Shown piece after piece: positions 9,325-18,180 of a DNA stretch of 48,910 nt. Source of the DNA: Acinetobacter calcoaceticus (GTDB lineage Bacteria; Pseudomonadota; Gammaproteobacteria; Pseudomonadales; Moraxellaceae); contig NZ_SLVJ01000029.1 in assembly GCF_004345325.1 (NCBI RefSeq), positions 1 through 48,910 on the forward strand. Direction: 5' to 3'. Each line of letters opens with the position of its first letter. The first letter of the stretch is position 1. The position numbers and the translations under genes were made by a program. The notes below the pieces were generated by a model. It was not told the DNA's origin. It made no database searches and saw only the letters and a program-made list of their open reading frames with translations.

Positions 9325-10665
9325 TCATTTTCGACTACAGATCTGTAATCCACGGGCTTGAAACTTTTGCATTTCTTCAGCAGGGACCAGTGAACCTCCG
9401 GTACTCCAGATCACATGGGTGGCGTGTTTGATATTGATCTGATGTGAATCGAGGTAGGCTTGGGCGGCAGGGCTGCTATTGATCAGCATTGGACCATGCA
9501 AGGCCGCGGCAGCAGAGGGTTCGAGTTGTATTTGCTCCGCTTGATGGAGCTGATATAGGTTTTCATACAAGCGGTCATCGGCTACGGTAAAGACCCCAGA
9601 CAATTGCGAGCGCATGATTGGGCTCACCAAACTTGAAGCCAAACCGACAGCGAGGCCATCGGCTTCAGTTTGATTGTTCAGCCCAATATCATAGACCGAT
9701 ACCGCTTGATCGGTGGCAGCCGCCAATTGCACTAACATACATGGCGAGGCCACGGGTTCAGCGAAAAAGCAATGTACATGCTCTGCAAAAATGGCTTTTA
9801 AGCCAAAGCAGATTCCGCCAGGGGCTCCACCGACGCCACAAGGGATATACACAAACAAAGGATGTTCAGCATCAACCACATGCTGCGCTTGGGCTAACTG
9901 CTCAGCCAAATGTGCTGCGCAGGCGGCATAGCCTAAAAATAACAACAGTGACTGCTCATCATCGACAAAATGACACTTCGGATTGGCCAAGGCTTCTTGT
10001 CTACCAGCCTCGACTGCAGCAGCATAATCACCTGTATGTTCAACCACTTCCACGCCACGACTGCGCAGGCGTTGTTTTTTCCATTCTTTGGCTTCGACTG
10101 ACATATGCACGATGGCTTTAAAGCCCAAAGCCGCCGCCATAATGCCAATACTCAAGCCCAAATTCCCTGTGCTGCCGACCGCGATGGAATATTCGGAAAA
10201 AATCTTTTTGGCTGGGGCTGAGGCCAATTGAATCAGATCATCATGGGGTGCGATAAGCTGATGTTGCAACGCGATCTGTTCTGCAATCGCAATCACCTCA
10301 TGAAAACCACCACGGGCTTTAACCGAGCCTGCAATCGGCAAGGCATGATCGGCTTTTAATAACCAACTTTGCTGGCTAAGGTCGTAATTAGAGTTAAGTT
10401 GTGACTCAACCCATTGTTGTTTAAATACAGATAAATCGATTAAGTGTGACTCGATAATGCCTTGGCTAGCGGTTAATTCTGGAAATAGCTGTGTTAATAA
10501 TGCGGCACTGCGAGCGATACGGTGCTGCGCGGTTAGAATCTCTTGGCGATCTGGAATATTTTCGGCGAATGCACTGGCATAGTCAGGATTAATCCAAAGC
10601 ATCGGATCTAGATTGCGTAGAGTCGTTAATACATCTAATGGAATATTGTGTGGAATTGCCGACAT
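9325..10665 (-). CDS. dsdA: D-serine ammonia-lyase
   Basis: PLP-dependent enzyme converting D-serine to pyruvate and ammonia, at 446 residues the usual family length. The PLP lysine is Lys116 in GSVKARGG, matching Lys118 of the E. coli enzyme. The phosphate-binding loop VGSTGNLGLS and the glycine-rich PCGVGGAPGG are present. The start is supported by AAGGAGTG seven bases before the ATG. It is transcribed away from a LysR regulator as in the dsdC-dsdXA arrangement, but there is no dsdX-like permease beside it. The role is detoxification or use of D-serine in the cytoplasm. Confidence 0.95.
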   Translation of the reverse strand: MSAIPHNIPLDVLTTLRNLDPMLWINPDYASAFAENIPDRQEILTAQHRIARSAALLTQLFPELTASQGIIESHLIDLSVFKQQWVESQLNSNYDLSQQSWLLKADHALPIAGSVKARGGFHEVIAIAEQIALQHQLIAPHDDLIQLASAPAKKIFSEYSIAVGSTGNLGLSIGIMAAALGFKAIVHMSVEAKEWKKQRLRSRGVEVVEHTGDYAAAVEAGRQEALANPKCHFVDDEQSLLLFLGYAACAAHLAEQLAQAQHVVDAEHPLFVYIPCGVGGAPGGICFGLKAIFAEHVHCFFAEPVASPCMLVQLAAATDQAVSVYDIGLNNQTEADGLAVGLASSLVSPIMRSQLSGVFTVADDRLYENLYQLHQAEQIQLEPSAAAALHGPMLINSSPAAQAYLDSHQINIKHATHVIWSTGGSLVPAEEMQKFQARGLQICSRK

Positions 10666-10770
10666 TATATATTCACTCCTTGTGAATATGAGCTGTGTAT
10701 GCTGGCTATACTAAATCAGCGAATCATGCTAAAAAAATGATATTTACTTCTGAACCTATAAGCTGAGCTA
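10666..10770. promoter_or_regulatory. Divergent dsdA / lysR promoter region
   Basis: A 105-base AT-rich spacer between two divergent starts. By analogy with other LysR systems it should hold overlapping promoters and the regulator's T-N11-A site. I could not assign a single convincing site by eye. Confidence 0.5.
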
Positions 10771-11745
10771 ATGCATATGCGATTGGATGCGATTAATTTT
10801 GATGCATTACGAACCTTTGAAATGGCTGCACATGAGCTGAGTTTTACCAAGGCAGCCAAACATTTAAATATTACTCAAAGTGCGGTGAGTCAACAGATTC
10901 GGATGTTGGAAACGCGACTAGGCTATGCCTTGTTTATACGCCAGTCCAGAAGTCTGGCTTTGACTGAAAAGGGCAGCATCTTGTTTGATTCGGTGTCAAA
11001 GTCATTTCATGATATTCACCAAACCTTGAAATATTTAAGCCTTCCCAATGCTTCATTACAGATTAATTGCTTGCCCTCATTTGCATTGCAATGGCTAATG
11101 CCGAGATTGAGTCTGTTTCATTTGGATCAACCGCGCATTAATGTGAAACTCAAAGCTGAGTTTCAAGCGCTCAGTTATTATGATATGCAGCATCACAATA
11201 TTGATTTAGGGCTGCGTTTTGATCCACATGTGCAAAGTGACCTGCATACTGAAATATTAATGGATGAATATTTAATACCCGTCGCCACACCTGAATATTT
11301 GGCCAAGCATCCACGATTTGCTGCAGGTGAAGCTTTTGATCGGGTGACTTTATTGCACGATGCAACGCCGTGGATGAATGCACCTGAGTTTATTGAGTGG
11401 GAGACGTGGTTAAAACAAGCCAAACCAGAATGGTTAAACCGCCTCGGTGGCGTGGAATTCAACTTGTCTAGCCTTGCAATTAGTGCCGCATTAAATCATC
11501 AAGGCGTGGCCATCGGTCGAATGGCGTTGATTCATGATGAAATTGAAAATGGCAAACTGGTGAATATATTCAACCTCCCTGTGCGTTCAACAGCGAGTTA
11601 TAAAATATTATCGCCACGACACCCCAATCCAGAACTCAAAGACTTTATTCGTTGGCTCAAATCTCAGTCCAATGCATTTGTGCAGAAAAGAAATCAGATG
11701 CTGCATTTAGATGTAGAGAGCATAGGGCCAGTTGACTATTCTTAA
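10771..11745 (+). CDS. LysR-family regulator, DsdC-like by position
   Basis: A 324-residue LysR-type regulator. The N-terminal winged helix-turn-helix (about 9-68) contains FTKAAKHLNITQSAVSQQI and GYALFIR; the rest is the periplasmic-binding-protein-like effector domain typical of GcvA/DsdC-like proteins. Its divergence from dsdA makes D-serine the likely co-inducer (inference). The last residues, IGPVDYS, and the stop codon fall within an IS-end-like repeat that recurs near the left edge, so the C terminus may have been changed by an old insertion. Confidence 0.85.
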   Translation: MHMRLDAINFDALRTFEMAAHELSFTKAAKHLNITQSAVSQQIRMLETRLGYALFIRQSRSLALTEKGSILFDSVSKSFHDIHQTLKYLSLPNASLQINCLPSFALQWLMPRLSLFHLDQPRINVKLKAEFQALSYYDMQHHNIDLGLRFDPHVQSDLHTEILMDEYLIPVATPEYLAKHPRFAAGEAFDRVTLLHDATPWMNAPEFIEWETWLKQAKPEWLNRLGGVEFNLSSLAISAALNHQGVAIGRMALIHDEIENGKLVNIFNLPVRSTASYKILSPRHPNPELKDFIRWLKSQSNAFVQKRNQMLHLDVESIGPVDYS

Positions 11746-11768
11746 ATGAATAAGGTGATACCAACTTA
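11723..11768 (+). repeat. IS-end-like repeat, copy B
   Basis: Shares AGGGCC, GTTGAC, ATTC, TAAATGAAT and CAACTTA in order with copy A at 316-359. It provides the final codons and stop of the LysR gene. No transposase is nearby. The remaining bases up to 11900 hold no gene; they should contain the promoter of the next operon. Confidence 0.4.
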
Positions 11769-11900
11769 GCTATTTTTTAGCATTATTCAGCATAAAAAGA
11801 TCCAATTGTTTAGACGAGTAAGCATTTATTTATTAGGTGAAGCATTGAGAGAATAGGTCAAATCTTCAACACCAGATAGACCATTTGGAGTGCTTTCATC

Positions 11901-12461
11901 ATGTCTCATTTTCATCCTTTAACGCCAGAAAATGCATCCGCAGCCGCCCAACCGCGCCTGATTAGTGCGGAAAAAGCCAATGGCTTTCAATCAAATTTAC
12001 TTGGCGTATTGGCCTATGCACCGACGGCTTTGGAAATGTACCAAACCGTTTCCGAGATTAATTCACGTAGTAGTTTAAATGCTCAAGAACGTGAAGTGGT
12101 GCAGTTGGTTGCGGCAACCGACAATGGTTGTCGATTTTGTGTAGCAGGGCACAGTGCATTAGCCACCCATAAAGCCAAGTTGTCGACTGAGCTGATCCAA
12201 GCCCTTCGAAATCAGGCTGCATTACCCGATGCCAAACTCAATGCATTATCCGTATTTAGCCGTCAAGCCTTGGCGCATAAAGGTGCTGTGTCTGAACAGG
12301 TCTTGCACGATTTTTTTGCTGCAGGTTATCAACAGCAACATGCATTGGATGTGTTGTTGGGCTTGAGTCTGGCGGCCTTATGTAACTATGCCAATAATTT
12401 GGCGCACACCGAATTGAATAGCCAACTCGCAGCCTACCAATGGGAACCCCAACATGATTAA
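11901..12461 (+). CDS. Carboxymuconolactone decarboxylase / AhpD-like protein
   Basis: A 186-residue all-helical protein of the CMD/AhpD superfamily. The AhpD core is seen in QEREVVQLVAA followed by GCRFCVAGH, that is, a CxxC redox pair with a downstream His as in peroxidase-active members. GGAG precedes the ATG. It is the first gene of a five-gene operon and overlaps the next gene by eight bases. In context it probably handles peroxide, or acts as a thiol-linked partner, during oxidative breakdown of an imported compound (inference). Confidence 0.85.
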   Translation: MSHFHPLTPENASAAAQPRLISAEKANGFQSNLLGVLAYAPTALEMYQTVSEINSRSSLNAQEREVVQLVAATDNGCRFCVAGHSALATHKAKLSTELIQALRNQAALPDAKLNALSVFSRQALAHKGAVSEQVLHDFFAAGYQQQHALDVLLGLSLAALCNYANNLAHTELNSQLAAYQWEPQHD

Positions 12462-13527
12462 TCCCCATTTGGCGGCATGGTTGATCCAACATGCAGAAGA
12501 TTTAAATACTGGTGTGTCAGCGCATAGTCTGGCGCTGTTAAAACAACTTGGGCAGGCAGATATTTTTCGTCACGGCGTACCTATCGCCTTAGGTGGTCTG
12601 GGAGATCGCTTTGAGGATGCAATTGAAAGCATTGCGGAACTGGCAGAATATTCCTTAACGGCTGCCTTTGTGGCATGGAGTCAACGTACCTATATCGAAT
12701 ATTTACTCAGTCCGCAGCAGGATCATGATTCAAAGCGGTTACAGGCACTGCGCTTGCAACAATTATTAAACGGTGATTATGCGGGGGCCACAGGTCTGTC
12801 CAATGCCATGAAGTTTCTTTCAGGCTTGGAAACACTAAACGTCCAAGCCACGACCACGGAGGATGGATGGCAACTCAATGGTCATCTACCGTGGGTGACC
12901 AATTTACATCCACAGGGCTTTAGTGTGGCGGTGGCAGCGGACAGCGATCAGGGGCCATTGCTGTTTCTGGTGCCTTCAAACCGTGATGGTTTTGAGCGCT
13001 TGGCGGATCTTGATCTGATTGCATTACGTGGGAGTGCAACTGCGGCAGCACAACTCCATCAGGTTCAGGTCAGTGCTCATGAGTTACTCAGTGCCCAAGC
13101 CACTGACTATCTGGCCGAGATTCGCCCCGCATTTATGGCATTGCAATGTGGTTTAGCCATAGGGCTAATCAAGCGCAGCATCAAACAAGTACAACAAAAA
13201 AAGAATGCCGCGTTGATCCATGACCAGATCCAATATCTACAACAGCAGTTGGCTCAATCGCTAAAAGCGCTGTATCAGGGGCTTGCTACAGGGGTGTTTA
13301 AGACACAGGCCAGTGGATTATTTCAGATTCGCATCGGCCTCAGTGAGCTAACCCAACAAGCGATCCAGTTGGAATTGTGCAGTGCTGGGGGGAAATGTTA
13401 TCTGCGACCGTATGAGGAGGGTTTTTCTCGGCGCTTAAAAGAGGCGGCTTTTATTCCCATCGTGACGCCGAGTGTGTTGCAGTTAAAAACCGAATTATCA
13501 CGGCGTAGCGCACAACTTGTTCACTAA
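12454..13527 (+). CDS. Acyl-CoA dehydrogenase-like flavoprotein (SfnB/DszC-like)
   Basis: A 357-residue protein with the acyl-CoA dehydrogenase fold: N-terminal helical domain, a beta domain with the ATGLSNAMKF and LPWVTN segments, and a C-terminal helical domain ending in a GGKCYLRP...FSRRLKEAAFIPIVTP pattern. This pattern is closer to flavin-dependent monooxygenases of the SfnB/DszC/HsaA type than to beta-oxidation enzymes, and the usual catalytic Glu is not obvious. With the AhpD-like protein and an SsuABC-type importer, it likely oxidises an imported organic sulfur or nitrogen compound. The substrate is unknown. Confidence 0.75.
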   Translation: MINPHLAAWLIQHAEDLNTGVSAHSLALLKQLGQADIFRHGVPIALGGLGDRFEDAIESIAELAEYSLTAAFVAWSQRTYIEYLLSPQQDHDSKRLQALRLQQLLNGDYAGATGLSNAMKFLSGLETLNVQATTTEDGWQLNGHLPWVTNLHPQGFSVAVAADSDQGPLLFLVPSNRDGFERLADLDLIALRGSATAAAQLHQVQVSAHELLSAQATDYLAEIRPAFMALQCGLAIGLIKRSIKQVQQKKNAALIHDQIQYLQQQLAQSLKALYQGLATGVFKTQASGLFQIRIGLSELTQQAIQLELCSAGGKCYLRPYEEGFSRRLKEAAFIPIVTPSVLQLKTELSRRSAQLVH

Positions 13528-13538
13528 GGGAATAGGCA

Positions 13539-14351
13539 ATGGCTGAAATCGTATTAACGGCACGGCAACTGACGATCTGCCATGCACAGCACCAAGCAGC
13601 AGTGATCGATCAGGTTGATTTTCAGATATATCGTGGTGAAATTGTGTGCTTACTTGGGCCAAGCGGCATCGGCAAGTCCACCTTACTCTCCACCCTTGCC
13701 GGTTTACATCAACCACAGGCAGGTCAGATCGAATTACTGGGTCGCAATATTGATCAACAAAAGTCGCAGTTGGCGTATATGTTTCAACAGGCGGTGTTAG
13801 TGCCGTGGCTCAATGTTTCTGAAAATGTGGCTTTTGGGCAAAACTTTAGTAATCAGCCCAAGCAAAGCCGTGAACAGATCCAGGCTCGCGTTCAACATGC
13901 ATTGGCGCGGGTCAAGTTAGCGCATTTGCCGCATGCCAAAATCAATACTTTATCTGGAGGCATGGCGCAGCGCGTGGCATTGGCACGGTCCTTGGCCAAA
14001 GCGCCGTGTTTATTGTTATTGGATGAACCTTTTAGTGCCTTAGATGAATTGAATCGGGCGCAATTGCAGCAGCTATTACGAGAATTGGTGCTTGAGCAAG
14101 AAATTGCTGCTGCGATGATGATCACTCATGACATCGATGAGGCCTTACTGATCGCGGATCGAATCCTATTTTTATCGGGCCATCCGGCAGGGATCTCAGA
14201 GATTTGGTGCCTTGATCAAGCGCAGCCACGTAACTTATGGGCGGACGATCTCAGCCGCATCCGTCAAGAAATATTAAAACAACTCGACCAACAACAGACC
14301 GATGCAATGGCAAATGCCAAATCAAATCCGCACCCCAACCCAAAGCATTGA
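13539..14351 (+). CDS. ABC transporter ATP-binding protein (SsuB/TauB/NrtD type)
   Basis: A 270-residue ATPase subunit. It has Walker A GPSGIGKST, a Q-loop, the signature LSGGMAQRVALARS, Walker B LLLLDEPFSALD and the switch His in ITHDIDEA. It follows the flavoprotein gene by 11 bases. Together with the next two genes it forms a complete importer for a small anion-like substrate of the nitrate/sulfonate/taurine family. Confidence 0.92.
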   Translation: MAEIVLTARQLTICHAQHQAAVIDQVDFQIYRGEIVCLLGPSGIGKSTLLSTLAGLHQPQAGQIELLGRNIDQQKSQLAYMFQQAVLVPWLNVSENVAFGQNFSNQPKQSREQIQARVQHALARVKLAHLPHAKINTLSGGMAQRVALARSLAKAPCLLLLDEPFSALDELNRAQLQQLLRELVLEQEIAAAMMITHDIDEALLIADRILFLSGHPAGISEIWCLDQAQPRNLWADDLSRIRQEILKQLDQQQTDAMANAKSNPHPNPKH

Positions 14352-14370
14352 GCTGAATACAGGATGCGCT

Positions 14371-15570
14371 ATGTGTGATGACGACTATGCAACATCTCGT
14401 CGAGATTTCCTTAAATTGATGAGTTTAGTGACAGGCAGTTCAATGCTCGCAACACAAAGTCTATCTGCCGCTTCCCAAGCTGAAAGCACCCTGAACAAAC
14501 GGGTTCGGATCGGCTATCTGCCGATTACCGATGCCACGCCCTTGTTGGTGGCCTATCAAAAACAATACTTTCAACAACAAGGCTTGCAAGTCGACCCACC
14601 GAAGATGTTTCGTAGTTGGGCACAGTTGGTGGAGGCGTTTTTATCAGGCAGTATCAATGTGATCCATGTGCTGTCTCCCATGGCGGTATGGGCACGATTT
14701 AGTAGTCAATTTCCCGCCAAAATAGTGGCGTGGAATCATGTTGGCGGTTCAGCCTTGACTGTAGCCCGACATATACAGAGTCTTAAACAACTCGGTGGTA
14801 CTCAGGTGGCGATCCCATTTTGGTATTCGATTCACAATGTGGTATTACAAGAAATGTTAAGGCATGCAGGTCTAAACGTGGTGACTCGACCACAAGGTAC
14901 ACTGGCGGCGGATGAAGTGGGCATCATTGTCTTGCCACCTTCAGATATGCCACCGGCCTTATTAAGTCGACAAATTTCAGGCTATCTGGTGGCAGAACCC
15001 TTTAATGCGATTGCAGAGCATTTAAAAATCGGCAAGATCCTGCGCTTTACAGGCGATGTATGGAAAAAACATGCCTGCTGTGTGGTGTTCATGCATGAAA
15101 AAGATTTGCAGCAGCAAGCAGAATGGAGCCAAAAAGTCGTGCATAGCATCGTTCAAGCACAGTTGTGGTGTCGCAACCATCGTGCTGAAACGGCGCAATT
15201 GATGTCGCGTGAACACAAACCTCGCTTAATGCCACATATCCACGCCGTGGTCGCACAAGTGATTAATCCATCGCAGCAGCAATGGCAGGGCTATATTGCC
15301 AATGGCGTGGTGAAGCATGCCGCTTGGCAAGATCATCGGATTGATTTCCAGCCTTATCCATTTGAAAGTTATACGGTTGAGTTGATCAAACGTATGCGCC
15401 ATACCCAAGTTGAAGGTAAAACGGGCTTCTTAAATCAGCTTGATCCGACTCAAGCTGCCAAAGCCTTGGTCGATGAGCGTTTTGTGAAACAAGCGATATT
15501 AAAATTGGGTGGTATGCAGGCCTTTGGTTTGGCGGACAGTTTCCAACGTCAGGAGGTGATTCAGTTATGA
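14371..15570 (+). CDS. ABC transporter substrate-binding protein (NrtA/SsuA type, Tat signal)
   Basis: A periplasmic binding protein of about 399 residues. I start it at MCDDDYATSRRDFLKL (ATG 14371, with AGGA upstream) because this puts a twin-arginine signal at the N terminus; the frame is also open to an ATG at 14302 inside the ATPase gene. After the signal comes RIGYLPITDATPLLVA, the opening strand typical of NrtA/CmpA-like proteins, then the W-xxL-VEAFLSG segment. Tat export suggests folding before export. The ligand is not deducible. Confidence 0.85.
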   Translation: MCDDDYATSRRDFLKLMSLVTGSSMLATQSLSAASQAESTLNKRVRIGYLPITDATPLLVAYQKQYFQQQGLQVDPPKMFRSWAQLVEAFLSGSINVIHVLSPMAVWARFSSQFPAKIVAWNHVGGSALTVARHIQSLKQLGGTQVAIPFWYSIHNVVLQEMLRHAGLNVVTRPQGTLAADEVGIIVLPPSDMPPALLSRQISGYLVAEPFNAIAEHLKIGKILRFTGDVWKKHACCVVFMHEKDLQQQAEWSQKVVHSIVQAQLWCRNHRAETAQLMSREHKPRLMPHIHAVVAQVINPSQQQWQGYIANGVVKHAAWQDHRIDFQPYPFESYTVELIKRMRHTQVEGKTGFLNQLDPTQAAKALVDERFVKQAILKLGGMQAFGLADSFQRQEVIQL

Positions 15571-16325
15571 GCCATTCTCAAATGTCGCACTGGCGTTATC
15601 ACGGGCTCGATTGTTTGGGGTTGTTGAGTATCTTTGCTGCGTGGGGGTATTTTGGCAGCTTTATTGCGGAGGGCTTTTTTGAGCAATTCAAACTCCAAGC
15701 CAGCGTCAGTAAATTTATCTTCCTGATTCAAGATGCTGAAACCTATAACCATATTGGGATGAGTATCAAACGGGTATTGCTGGGGTTATTGATTGCCTTG
15801 GTGCTGGGAGTGCCGATGGGTTTAATCATTGGACAAAGCCAAATCGCGGATGCTTTCACTTCGCAGGTGTTTCAATTTTTACGCATGATTTCACCATTGT
15901 CTTGGATGCCGATCGCCGTGATGGTCTTGGGTGTGGGGGATCATCCGATCTATTTTTTGCTGGCCTTTGCAGCGATTTGGCCGATTATAATCAATACCGC
16001 TACTGGAGTGAAAGCGGTTGATCCACAATTGTTGAAACTGGCACAGAGTCTAGATGCCACGGCATTTGAAATGCTTAGGCATATTATTTGGCCCAGTGTC
16101 TTGGGGCATATATTGGTCGGCTTACGCTTGGCGATTGGCATCGTCTGGATCGTGTTGGTGCCGAGTGAAATGCTTGGGGTCAGCTCAGGGTTGGGCTATT
16201 TTATCTTGGATGCCCGTGATCGCTTGGACTATACCGAACTGTTATCGATCATTTTTATCATTGGAATGATTGGTTTTATCCTTGATCGCTTGGTGATTAA
16301 TTTACAAAAACAACTGCTCAGTTGA
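15567..16325 (+). CDS. ABC transporter permease (SsuC/TauC type)
   Basis: A 252-residue inner-membrane permease with about six membrane helices and the EAA loop region (DPQLLKLAQSLDATAFEMLRH) that contacts the ATPase. Its ATG overlaps the stop of the binding-protein gene (ATGA), showing translational coupling. It is the last gene of the operon; the AT-rich Rhs region begins immediately after. Confidence 0.92.
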   Translation: MSHSQMSHWRYHGLDCLGLLSIFAAWGYFGSFIAEGFFEQFKLQASVSKFIFLIQDAETYNHIGMSIKRVLLGLLIALVLGVPMGLIIGQSQIADAFTSQVFQFLRMISPLSWMPIAVMVLGVGDHPIYFLLAFAAIWPIIINTATGVKAVDPQLLKLAQSLDATAFEMLRHIIWPSVLGHILVGLRLAIGIVWIVLVPSEMLGVSSGLGYFILDARDRLDYTELLSIIFIIGMIGFILDRLVINLQKQLLS

Positions 16326-16360
16326 GTGCTTAGTGAAGTGATTAGGGGGGTGGCTGAATT

Positions 16361-16453
16361 ATGCTATCCGAAATTGGGTATACGGCCATTATTAGTTTGA
16401 TTGAGGATAGTTTCGCAATTCAATGGTATTTAGACCCAGTAACTAAAAAATAG
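16361..16453 (+). pseudogene. Possible toxin C-terminal stub
   Basis: A 30-residue frame ending WYLDPVTKK, 31 bases before an immunity-like gene. It has no ribosome binding site of its own. By analogy with two clearer stubs further on, it may be all that remains of a toxin whose immunity gene survives. Base composition shifts to AT-rich here. Confidence 0.3.
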
Positions 16454-16484
16454 TAATGTTTTTTTAATATCAAGGAGATGTAAA

Positions 16485-16871
16485 TTGTCATTAATAAAGC
16501 AACTTGAATTTTTAAAAGAGAATAATAGCTTTCATGTGTATATATATGAGTGGATTGATAACTATGAATTTTTAAAAAAGTGTGTGAATGAGGATTACGG
16601 AGATAATTACAATCTAATCTTAGAAAGATTTAAAAAATCGGGTTGGAATGGTGATGGTATTTTGACAGAAATTTGGTTACCACCATTTGTCATTGGATAT
16701 ATATTAAAAGAGCCAATAGATTATGGTTTTAATTTATCTGAAACCTGGACGAAAGGATTTATAGTCTGGCATATAAAACAAAAAGAAGATGGTCTATCTT
16801 TTATAGGTTCAATTAAAGAATTAGATTTTGAAAACTATGGTCTTTTTGATAAATCATTTAAATATGACTAA
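16485..16871 (+). CDS. Small acidic protein, presumed orphan immunity protein
   Basis: A 128-residue soluble, acidic, aromatic-rich protein with no signal peptide; I do not recognise a family. The start is TTG with AAGGAGAT seven bases before it, which decides the start. It lies directly upstream of an Rhs fragment and has the size, composition and position of polymorphic-toxin immunity genes. No matching toxin is present upstream beyond a short possible stub. Function is inferred from context only. Confidence 0.55.
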   Translation: MSLIKQLEFLKENNSFHVYIYEWIDNYEFLKKCVNEDYGDNYNLILERFKKSGWNGDGILTEIWLPPFVIGYILKEPIDYGFNLSETWTKGFIVWHIKQKEDGLSFIGSIKELDFENYGLFDKSFKYD

Positions 16872-16877
16872 TAGCCC

Positions 16878-17170
16878 ATCAAGCAGCACCAAACCCCACA
16901 GTGGAATCATGGTTATGACTATGACGCTGATCCCTTAAGGCATGAAACCAAGCAGTCTGAAAAGTTTGATCGGGTATGGTTTTACCATCGTGACCACTTA
17001 GGCACACCACAGGAAATAAGTGACCAAACTGGTGCGTTTGTTTAGACTGCTCAGTATAAGGCATGGGGCGAATGCAGACCTGAAAACCAAGTGAAACAGG
17101 ACTTCACTATAATCGATACCGTAATTACTCGCCTTATGTCGGCCGGTTTATTAGCAAGGATCCGATTGGG
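16878..17170 (+). pseudogene. Rhs core/tip fragment, module 1
   Basis: Encodes a broken piece of Rhs protein. Its core segment includes YHRDHLGTPQEISDQTG, then an in-frame TAG (17043-17045) where the related copy at 22 kb has TGG, and AQYKAWGE. A deletion and frame change then join it to the conserved tip, with [20 protein letters not shown] near 17105-17165. The core part is almost identical to that at 21930-22115. It follows an unrelated immunity gene directly and has no start, so it cannot make a full Rhs protein. Confidence 0.85.
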
Positions 17171-17623
17171 TTGCTGGGTGGTAATAACAACTATATGTAT
17201 GTTCCAACTCCAACCACTTGGGTTGATGCTCTAGGTTTATCGAGCTGTCCAGTTTTAAAAGCGCCTAATCCTAGACATTATGCAGATAAGGTAACCCAGA
17301 AGAGTACAGCGAAAGATAAAAATACTGTAATAAATAGAAAGGTTGTTGATATAAACTCTGATGTGAATGCCATTAGATCAGGGTTGGCCGCTAAAATTGG
17401 AAATACATTTAGTTTGAAAAATGGCCGGACATACGGTGAACATGATTGTATATTATATCCAATATCAGGCAGTGGTTTTTATAATTTAACGCGAGGAGAG
17501 TATAAAGCACTTGATCATTTTAATGTTCTTGGTGAGCAAAAAGGTGAAGATATACTAAATAAAGCTGGATATGATAAAGCTGTAATAGAGAAGGGCAAGG
17601 AAATATGGAAAATAGTAAAATAG
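17171..17623 (+). CDS. Orphan Rhs C-terminal toxin module 1
   Basis: The frame continues from the Rhs tip ([13 protein letters not shown] ... WVDALGLSS) into about 125 residues of variable C-terminal domain, the position occupied by toxins in Rhs proteins. The domain is Lys-rich and soluble, with NGRTYGEHDCILYPISGSG and FYNLTRGEYKALDHFN as its most distinctive segments. I cannot assign a toxin family. The only start codon is a TTG within the tip and lacks a clear ribosome site, so it is probably silent unless recombined onto a full rhs gene. Its 3' end overlaps the next gene by 19 bases. Confidence 0.65.
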   Translation: MLGGNNNYMYVPTPTTWVDALGLSSCPVLKAPNPRHYADKVTQKSTAKDKNTVINRKVVDINSDVNAIRSGLAAKIGNTFSLKNGRTYGEHDCILYPISGSGFYNLTRGEYKALDHFNVLGEQKGEDILNKAGYDKAVIEKGKEIWKIVK

Positions 17624-17985
17624 ATGTTTATTTTGATAAAACTCAGAGTATTAATGATATTTATTTAATATTTGATCTTTTGACTAAAAACAATAATGTG
17701 AAATTATTTTGCATAGATGTAGATACTTTCAATTGGTTGCCTAATGAGATTTATAATTTTTCAGAAATAAAAGGGTGTCAGTATATACTAATATATATTT
17801 CAGATGATGGCTTTCCTTGCTTTACAATCGATGAATGCATTTTTAATAATGAAACTTTCTTTAATTTATTCTTAAATAGTCTTAATGGTATGAAGTACTA
17901 CCTTATTAATGATGATGTTGATGAATATGAATTGGTTCAATATGATTTAGATGGTTTGACTGGAAATATCATTAAAATCGACTGA
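17605..17985 (+). CDS. Presumed immunity protein for module 1
   Basis: A 126-residue very acidic cytosolic protein, not recognised by family. The ATG lies inside the end of the module 1 toxin frame, with AAGGGCAAGG about 10 bases upstream, as is usual for toxin/immunity pairs. Strong acidity suits binding to the basic toxin domain. Role inferred from position. Confidence 0.65.
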   Translation: MENSKIDVYFDKTQSINDIYLIFDLLTKNNNVKLFCIDVDTFNWLPNEIYNFSEIKGCQYILIYISDDGFPCFTIDECIFNNETFFNLFLNSLNGMKYYLINDDVDEYELVQYDLDGLTGNIIKID

Positions 17986-17989
17986 TTAA

Positions 17990-18180
17990 AGAACAGCTAT
18001 GCTCGAAGTGGTAAGTCTGAGAAACCTAATTCAAATATTTTCGAAAATAGCGAAATCATCAGCAATAATATTCGTTTCCAAGGTCAATATTTTGATGCTG
18101 AGACAGGGCTTCATTATAATCGATATTGATATTACTCACCTTATGTTGGGAGGTTTATCAGCAAGGATCCGATAGGGTTA
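17990..18180 (+). pseudogene. Rhs tip fragment, module 2
   Basis: Begins a few bases after the module 1 immunity stop and encodes SYARSGKSEK...NSEIISNNIRFQGQ, then the tip HYNRY with an in-frame TGA (18127-18129) where sister copies have an Arg codon. It continues as [14 protein letters not shown]. The sequence is more diverged than modules 1, 3 and 4, suggesting an older acquisition. Confidence 0.8.

Noticed and set aside
9618..10121. Plus-strand frame of 167 codons inside dsdA
   Set aside because: Antisense to dsdA; low-complexity, Arg/Gln/His-rich composition and no ribosome site.
16879..17064. Minus-strand frame of 61 codons, with a near-identical twin at 21931-22116
   Set aside because: Both are antisense to the duplicated Rhs core; their similarity follows from the Rhs repeat and not from a real gene.
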